From the NCBI GenBank assembly GCA_036250195.1, contig JAVHZZ010000002.1, positions 366,717,124 to 366,781,123 of the forward strand: 64,000 nt of DNA, written 5' to 3'. The translations under genes were made by a program, and so were the position numbers. The notes beneath the pieces were generated by a model. The model did not search any database and was not told the DNA's origin. It saw nothing but the letters and a program-made list of their open reading frames with translations. Origin of the DNA: Mixophyes australis. Its lineage: Eukaryota; Chordata; Amphibia; Anura; Limnodynastidae. Shown here piece after piece: positions 52,418-61,400 of the stretch. Within the stretch, counting starts at the first letter, position 1, and each line of letters begins with the position of its first letter.

Positions 52418-55400
52418 TGTGTGCGCGAATTGAGAGAGCACTATTCCATGGCATATGTGAATTGGGGGGCACTATTGAGGGTATAATTTGAATTGGGGAC
52501 ACTATTGTGGGCATAATATGAATTGGGGATAGTATTACGTGGCAGATGTGAATTTCGGGTACTACTGTGTGGCATAACATTGTTTGGGGCACTACTGTGT
52601 GGAGTAACATTGTTTGGGGCACTACTGTGTGGCATAATATTGTTTTGGGGGCACTACTATGTGGCATAGGGGGGCTGCCTATCTATACTAAACTATAGTG
52701 AGGGGGGGCTGCCTATGCTAAACAATAATTAGAGGGGGCTGCCTTTGCTAAACTATAGGGAGGGGGCTGTACAGAGAACACTATAGGGAGGGGGTGATGG
52801 GACCTTTAATTTAATGCTGGGGTGGTTTGGGTCTATAATTGAATGTAGGGCTGAGTGTGGAGAGGAGGGCTATCTATTAAATGTGAATATTAATATTTAA
52901 TGTGGGAAATGGATGTATTAAACGTAAATACTATTAATTTCTTGCTGGGGCTGTTTGGAGGGAGGGTAATAGGTTTATTTATTAAATGGGAATAGTATTA
53001 ATTTAATGTTGGGGTCGGTTGGAGGGAAATAGATCTATTTATCAAATGTGAGTACTATTACTTTAATGTTGGGGCTGGAGAGAGGCCTATTTATTAAATG
53101 TGGGTGCTGTTGATTTATATAGCGGGGATGGTTGGTGTTTTCTAAATGTATCCATTATTTTTTCCAAATAGGACCCTCAACATTCCAGGATACAGACAAG
53201 CCGCAACTAAAGAAACCAGAAGCCACAGGTGGTAAAAGTGACAAGAACAGGTAGGACAGTCTGTCAAATGTTCTGAGTCTAGTGCAAGCTTAGCTAACCT
53301 GTGGTACTCCAGGTGTTGTGAAACTACAAGTTCCAGCATACCCTTCCAGCAATAAGCTGCTATATATTGGCAAAGCATGCTGGGGCTTGTAGTTTCACAA
53401 CACCTGGAGTGCCACAGGTTAGCCAAGCCTGGTTTACTGGAACAATCCCAATTTTTGGTGACTGTTCTACCCAATCTAAGGGGCAGGTCAAGACTGTGTA
53501 CTCTATATACACACTGCATTCTTTATATACTACACTATGGTACTAGCTGTCCTTCGTGGGCTGACCCCTCCCCCTCTAGTGTCTGGTCCCGCCTCTATGA
53601 TGGCCGGCCACACCCCCACTGGTGGGCCCCTAGCGTTGCAGTCCCCCGGTGGGCCCTTCATGCCCCAGTCCGACACTGTATATATATATATATATTATCT
53701 CTCTGGGAGAAGTTTGAATCCACCTGGTGCGGTAATCTTTTTCTTTCTCTGTAAAATGGAATGTAACGCGGTTATAATAGGCTGCTTCTGTCCTAATGTA
53801 ACAGAAAAGTCATAAAAACCTAAGACTTTGTGAGGTGTGCAGATATTTGGAAGTGTGTCTGTCACATTTACTGATCATTCGACCTCTATATAATGTACAG
53901 CAGGGATTTTTTCAGGCATACCTCACTCACAACCTTTACCAATTTACATTTGTATTTATGTCATATGTCACATCTTGAAACTTCAATTTAAAACATGAAA
54001 ATGTTCAATAATGTACAATAGCGCCTCTTCTTTGCTAGCAGTCCCATGTCCCTTATGCAAATGAAGGAGACAGATTCAGCAGACATCCAGTAGCAAAAAA
54101 AGAACATGAAAAAGTTAAGCTACATTATTTTCATACTGTGTCATTTTGCCTGTGGTAGGTCCTCCATAACTAGACTGAGGATGTCAGATGATTGCATTGC
54201 CTCCACGAGGAATGGTGTAGACTGGCAACCCAGTCGCCTCTGTTAGGTCCTTAGTACTTGGCTGGGGGCCAGTTCATGGCCCATGGTCCATCACAACAGA
54301 AGGGCACATAGCCATACACCCATGTCCCTACTGCACCAGGGAGACAAGGGAGTATAGCTGCAAGAACTAGGCTAGGGGATATTTTATTGTAACACCCCCA
54401 CATTACCAGGTTTTTAAACAGGGGCCTGATTCATTAAGGATCTTAACTTGAGAAAATTCTTATTTCAGTCTCCTGGACAAAACCATGTTACAATGCAAGG
54501 GGTGCAAATTAGTATTTTGTTTTGCATAAAAGTTAAATACTGACTGTTTTTTCATGTAGCACACAAATACTTGATATCTTATTTGTACACTGAAATTTAA
54601 AGTTGATATTTGTGTGCTACATGAAAATACTAATTTGCACCCCTTGCATTGTAACATGGTTTTGTCCAGAGACTGAAATAAGTTTCTCAAGTTAAGATCC
54701 TTAATGAATCAGGCCCCAGGTGAGTAAGAGATGTAGTGAATGCAGTATAGCCAATTTAAGCATTTGAATAATAACATCAACCACAGAGTATTTCAGTTCA
54801 GATTAGTAATGTGAGGCTCATTTTAAACTGTTGCAGGAAGATTGCAGTGTCAAATAAATCTCTATATGAAACAAAGTTCCTACACCCAACTTGTTATTAG
54901 TACTTTCTACAACTTATACTGTGCAGTGAACATACAATGATGCATTATAATATGGTGATATACAAAGTTTCTTGCAGAAGTAGGAGATTAGAAGCCCTAC
55001 AGATTTATACATTTTATCCAGACAACAGTTAGGATAAGTTGAGGATAGGAACATGAAAGGCTGTTGGCGGTATCTCACTGTTTGCAGGATGGTAATGACT
55101 CAGATCCTACAGTGATTTACTGCACTCCTAAGTGCTTGTGGCATTTGTGCGATTACACAGTTTTAGAACTGTAATCTCAGTATCTGGTATACACTGCACC
55201 TAACTATTCCTCTTATAATACCTTTAAATCATTTTTCTTATCTCTGTTTTGTAAGGAACATTCTCCTTGATTATTTTAGATGTTCCTTTGTGATAATGTT
55301 AGAGCTTTATTTAAGAAGCCTTCAAGGAACAATTATGCCTAAGTAATAAACTCATGAAGATCTTTGTGATGCTGTATGAATGTCATTGATAAGGTCAGAC

Positions 55401-58400
55401 TGTGGATGATCTCAAAATTATCCAAACATTTTTCGCTTATTGGTGATAATTAAAACTTAAAAGTCAGTTTCTATTCCTAGTCAATAAGTTAAAGAAAACG
55501 ATAAAGAGGATATAAGTGTCTCAAATATTAAATCCACCCTGCCTATTATCAGACATGATAATAGGTTAGAAAAGTGTACATAGAAAAAGTTTATTGATTG
55601 AAATCAGACATGAGCAATAAATATAGCTATAGAAAAAAGCTATAACAATTGGGATTGTCAACATGTTGATGATACTGTGTGTACCTAGAATATTTTCTTA
55701 CTAAGCTATGATACAGTGGATCAAAAATCTATAAATCCACTTTCTAAATAATGCAGATGTTTAGGGACCTTTCCACTGACATGGACACTAGTGACACCGC
55801 AATGTCATTGCATTTGACAAACAGTGGTCAATGAACATTTGTTCTTTTGTCAGACAGAGTCAATAAAGGACACTACATTAGTGGGAATTGAAAGTTCTGA
55901 ATTTTCCAACTTTTTGATTAGTTAAAGCTTTTAAGGATTCACAGAAACTGGACTATATAACAATCTCTGCACTGAAAATCTCGAAGGGATTCATTGACAA
56001 TTGGTCGTTTATCTGGGTATATTGTTTGCATAAGATACGCATTTCCGTACTGTGAAGGGACACTAAAAATGACAAATCCATTTGTAGACTTTTGCGTATC
56101 ATTGACTTGCATCCTCTTATGTCTAAAGAGGTGGATGGAGGCAGGTAGGGATCAGGAAGTATAGGCCGTATACACTAAGGGCCTGTGCCCATAATTGTGA
56201 CCCAATTAGACATGGACGCATTCGCTGATACAACTTTTATATCTCTTGTAGGTGCTGGGGGCTGGTGCAACCATACAGGATGATGATGACTATGAACAAC
56301 ACTATCTAACTGCTTCTGATTGGCTGATTGTGTATTGATCCCTCCAGCTGTCTATTTGCATTGCCTAACTGGCACTCCCAATTGGAATACTACTGGAGAA
56401 AGATTCTAATTTGTTTATTTAAGGGAGACAACACAATTTTTTATTTATTTTAATTTGTATTCTGTGTTTGTATTACATTTCATATGAGATTTGTGACTTT
56501 CACATGTATTAATAACATTGTCACTATTATCTTCTTTTGTGTTGATGACATTTCATTACATTATTACATTTTGTACAAACAGGATAATACAACTTGGCAT
56601 TTACTTCTAACACTGTCGCATGTCTGAGCTATCTATAAGCCACCTCTATGCTATCGAGGGGTGTAAGTATACACACTTGCTACGCCTGACATACGCCTGG
56701 CGCAAATGCTACTCTTTTTTAGATGGATGCATCTTGAGATGTGTCCAACTCCACACATGCACATAAATATGCTTTTTTATTTTTAACATATTTGGTGTAG
56801 AGGCACCAAATATGCAAAGAGATGGAACAGAAAAAAAAGGTATATAGCGTAGTCAAATAAATATTTTAATGAATCTTTTAAAATTGGACAGACATTAAAG
56901 CAAAGTTCTCAGACATCTGCTGGTTTCAATGGATGCTGTCCTTGCTTCTGCCAAAAGTTAATGGACAACACACTGCTGGTATGATAAAATCCCTTCTTGG
57001 CAGGAGTCTGGAGAGAATCCCTGCACTGCAGCAGGTATAGAGACTCTCCTCACTCCTCCCATAGATGCCCTTTTGTCCAGGCAGCATGATGTATATCAAT
57101 GACACCAGAGCCACATTAAGACTCTATTTGGCTCTAGGCAAGATACCTCCCCCACTATTTTCATCATTCAATACCTTCCTGCCAAAATTCCTTTCTCCTG
57201 CATTTCCTTTGCAAGGTTCTATGATCCACAGAAACAGCATCATTTGTAAATAGGACATAAATTAATTCTCTGTTGCTCCCTTGCCAGGTCTCAGACAACA
57301 TCATATTCCCACAGAGAACTCCTATCATCCCTCATCCTCACTTGACTCCAGTTTTTGTGAACCTATAAGCCCCAGCATACAACAACTGGAGGGCAACAGG
57401 TTGCATAGTACTAGCCTGCTTCTGAGTATACTAAATTACTTCCCCATCAAGTTTATTCAAAAATGTTCTACTCCCAGGTAACTCTCTCTCTGTGAAAATT
57501 GAGCCTGCAGTACTGGGGCAGTGAGGACCCATTCATCACCATCAGCAGCAGCAGCTACTTATATAGGACCACTAATTCCGCAGCACTGTACAGAGAACTC
57601 ACTCACATCAGTTCCTGCCCCATTGGAGCTTACAGTCTAAAATTCCAAACATACACATACACAGACCAAATGAGACTAAGGTCAATTTAATAGCAGACGA
57701 TTTACCTACTAGTATGTTTTTGGAGCCATTAACGCTGATATTCAGATGCTGAGGTCTACTCACTGTGCGTAGACTAAGCATCAGAACTCAGAAAAGCCTG
57801 TCAGAAGTCCTGATTGGAGGAGTTCAGCACACATAGCAGAGGTTCCGCCGTGGTGCAGCACATAACTTTTTCACAACTGCCGTAAGCACTGCATTAAAAA
57901 GTACAACTGCTGGACCTGCCTAGAACATATAGTGGCTGTAAGGGGAATTGTTGGTCTCAAAAGACCCAGGGCCTGGGCCGACAACCAAGTTCCTAACAAT
58001 TGTAGTCATCTCTAGCAGACAACATGCTGTCAGCAGCAGCGAGAGGAGCATTTAGGACCAGGTTGTACTTGGGATATTCCACCCAAAACAGTATTTTCAG
58101 TTTTTGGTGGAATTATAGTAATAAAACCTGTTGCATTCCTTTAATGATAAAGAGAGAACAATTACCATACTCTAAGCCATTAAACTTCTTAATCCAGATG
58201 TGCCAGGAGTTTCAATTCTCAGATGAAAATGTATCATGAATTAAAGATCGTCTACACAGCTTTCCCTGCTTGTTAGATACTCCGGGATAAATCTGTTCCT
58301 TCATTTTTCCATTTACAGTACCCCTAAGTATAGTGCTTCACTAAATTTTATTGCTGAAAAATTCCATCACCATAAATTTTTAATTATATTTAACTAACCC

Positions 58401-61400
58401 ATTCTTAAGTTCATGTTTAAATTCCACATGTATTGTCTACTTTTATTTTCAGTCCCTGGATTTGATTTAAGTGGTATTTAGATGGGCACTGAACCAGATG
58501 CTCCCCGCCCCCCCCCCCCCCCCCAAATGCCATGCACTGATCAATGTTATCCCCAAATGAGCTAGGTGCCCACAATGGGGCTGATGCAGAGTGGGGCGTG
58601 TAGCGTATCCCGCTCTGTGCATGCCCAGAATGTGGCCTATAGAGATTGCGCAATTCTGAAACTGCCTTGAGAGGTGAGATTGGGAAGGAAGGGGCATTGT
58701 AGCATTGATCGAGTACAGTACAGGCGTGTTTACGCAAATTCGACTCATGACTACTTTCCGAAACACTCATATACACCTGTTAAGAGGCATATTTGTTCCT
58801 GCTAGAGAGCAGGTGCAGCTACTTCTGATGATAATGACTTATTGGAAACTAGGAGCATATGCTGCTGATGCAGAGGAGGGTGCTCAAGTAATTGAATATA
58901 ACTGCACTAGGTCAGTTTTAATAGTTAATATATATATATATATATATATAAGATCCTCCCTCATTTTAGTTCAGGATAATAGTGTCTGAGTATATATCAT
59001 CCTGAAGGGTGCTCCCTAATACTTAAATTATAGACATAAATTGGAGAAGCAGAAGTATATATTGAAGCACTCCGGGATGTCCACATAACATTAAAATCAT
59101 ACATTTTATTGATATACATTAAAATAAAAATGTTGGTTTCAAATACAATAGCGAAAAATTTATTAAAAACAAAATCGGTGTAAAGTGTGTAGTTATTTTC
59201 TAAATGGTGTATAGTGATTAAAAATAACAGAAGGACTGCAATTAGCTTTATCTCTTTATTTTATTGTTTAATAAACACCTCCATTTGTGTCCAGTGTATA
59301 CACCTGCTATTCAATTGTTGAATAGAACAAACTAACTATTAAGGACATTAACTAATGTTAATGTCCTTTATATTAGAGGAAAGAGATGACTATTATTATA
59401 ATTCAACAATATATTCTTATTAGTAATTAGCCATAATTGCCCAGAGAAAGCATAATAAGCAAAACGCTCATCAGCGTTCGCTTTGCATATATCCTTATTG
59501 GACACCTGCTAATCATAGAGAAGTAAAGGAGGAAGAGTACAGCCAAACTTTTGGAAAGAAAAAAGGTGCAAACAGCAGGAGAAGATATTAAAAAAATATA
59601 TGTCTTTAATGTCATAATTGATCAAATCACTGCGCAACTTCAATCTATTTTTAAGATCACACTTTCCACTAAAGAGAGCTCAGATCATCAGCATCTTATC
59701 TCTAAATATCCTGAGGACTTGTCTGAAAATGTAATAAGTCAACATTCAAGGCAACTTTTCCCACCTTGTAAGAAAAGAGAATCTCCCATTAGCTCTTTTG
59801 AATGAGATCCACACAATGAAGCTGAAAACTGTTTTTATAACTTTGCATTGCTCTTAGTTTATTATGTACTATGACAGTCAGCATAGTTACTGGAGAACAG
59901 GGGTTCAGCAAACTCTCATAAATTCAAAACTGCCAAAGGTCCACATTAGGAAAAGAAAAAATTAACAACTTGGCTATATTATCTATATAGCATGAATTAC
60001 CTTGGAGGTGACCACTCATATAATTCAATAGCGAATGTGCATAAAGAATGTTTTAAGCTTTTACAACATAAATAGGGGATGCAACAGTATTGCTTTAATG
60101 GTTTCTGCATCTCTAAATCTGTATCTCATCATGTTTTCTACTTCATTATATGGCTTATATAATACTAAGAAGAGTATAGTACATAAACGTTAATCCCCTC
60201 CTTACATTTTGAAATGGACCAGGAAAAATGTGTACAAAACCTTGTGACATTGTAAACACCCGAAACCAACTTAATTAAAATAAAAACACACAAGACGATT
60301 TACAATCGACCATAGTGTTAAGAAAAATGTTGAAATCTGTTCCACTGAACACTGGCCTAAATTCCAGATTCAGAATTTTGCATGTTCTTACAGCGGAATG
60401 TTTCACACGGAATTTCCCTTATAATTATTGTTCCATCTGCAGATCTCCCTTATTGATTCCATTTTGTTGATTCCGCGTCATGAAGGATCACATTTCGCTG
60501 GTGCAGAATGCAGAAAACACTATAAAAGGCTGTCGTTAGAAGTTACCAATAGAGAGAGACAAACATGGAGGCAAGCAGAGGGGGAAAGGAGGGAGAAAAG
60601 GTATCAAATGGAGAGTGAGAAGGAGGAAGAAATAATAGAGATAAATATATTATTTGATATATATTTTTTAGATTTATATTTCTCCTAGGGTGAAAACCCT
60701 ATATATGAAGAGGTCACCATCGGCATTGGCACTGCTACTGGTGGCAAGCTTCCCTGCAAAGCATCATCATCATCATCATCAACGCTAGATGGGTTACTCC
60801 TACAAACGCTGAAGGTACCAGTACAGCAGTAGTGTCCTATTTTTTTACTTTGCTTAAAAGTCAAGCTTTTGGCATTATTTACTAATATGGGGCTGGAAAT
60901 GTCCCCTGGGTGTCACCTAGGGTTTGTTAAAAACTGTTCCTAAAGTTTTGACCTGTCTTAACATTTCTCAGACATATCTGAGAGGGAAATCATGGTCATT
61001 TCTATTTATCAATTTAATATTTTATTTGGGGCCCTCATACTGACACCTGAGTTACAGTATTTGCATTTATATGTTTTAAACAAATGGTGGTTGTGCCCAT
61101 GGACAAATATGGTGGCTGGGATTTTGGGATAGCAGAGAAAACAAGGTCTACGAAAGAAAAGAATTTAAATCCAGCCCGGGTACATTCTCCTTTGATAATT
61201 TTAAGTACAAGTAATGTGCTCTCATAAACACAACAAGATTAATTACACATTGTAGCAGAGTGCTGCCACCATGGGCCTATATAACACTGGCAATAAAACA
61301 CAATTAAAAATGGAATTGATCAAGGGAGTTATTTCATTTCTGTTTTAACCTAATTAGCTTAAGAAATACGCTGATGTAGCTCTTTTAAAAGTTATTTAGA

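Larger units (their letters stand above)
51484..53678 (+). mobile_element. hAT-like element, 2195 bp, with leader, ATG-donor and exon-like cassette
   Basis: Termini cagtgtcggactggccc and the complement of CAGTGTCGGACTGGGGC. tatatata on each side is compatible with an 8-bp TSD but is also part of the microsatellite. Inside, in order: a CpG-containing leader; an ATG immediately before a donor (atatgg|gtaagta, 52227/52228); a nested (TA)n at 52380-52414; repeats of the type ggcactactgtgtggcata (52450-52675); G-rich ggggggctgcct repeats; an exon-like cassette at 53171-53249; a nested foldback MITE (53288-53428); and the right end. No DDE or dimerisation domain is present. Confidence 0.85.

Noticed and set aside
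51484..53678. tatatata as a firm 8-bp target duplication
   Set aside because: Insertion into a TA microsatellite makes any such repeat uninformative; the element call rests on its inverted ends instead.
58990..59530. Possible second, diverged Penelope-like terminal repeat (aagcaaaacgctcatcagcg word)
   Set aside because: The similarity to the palindrome core is too short to support a call.
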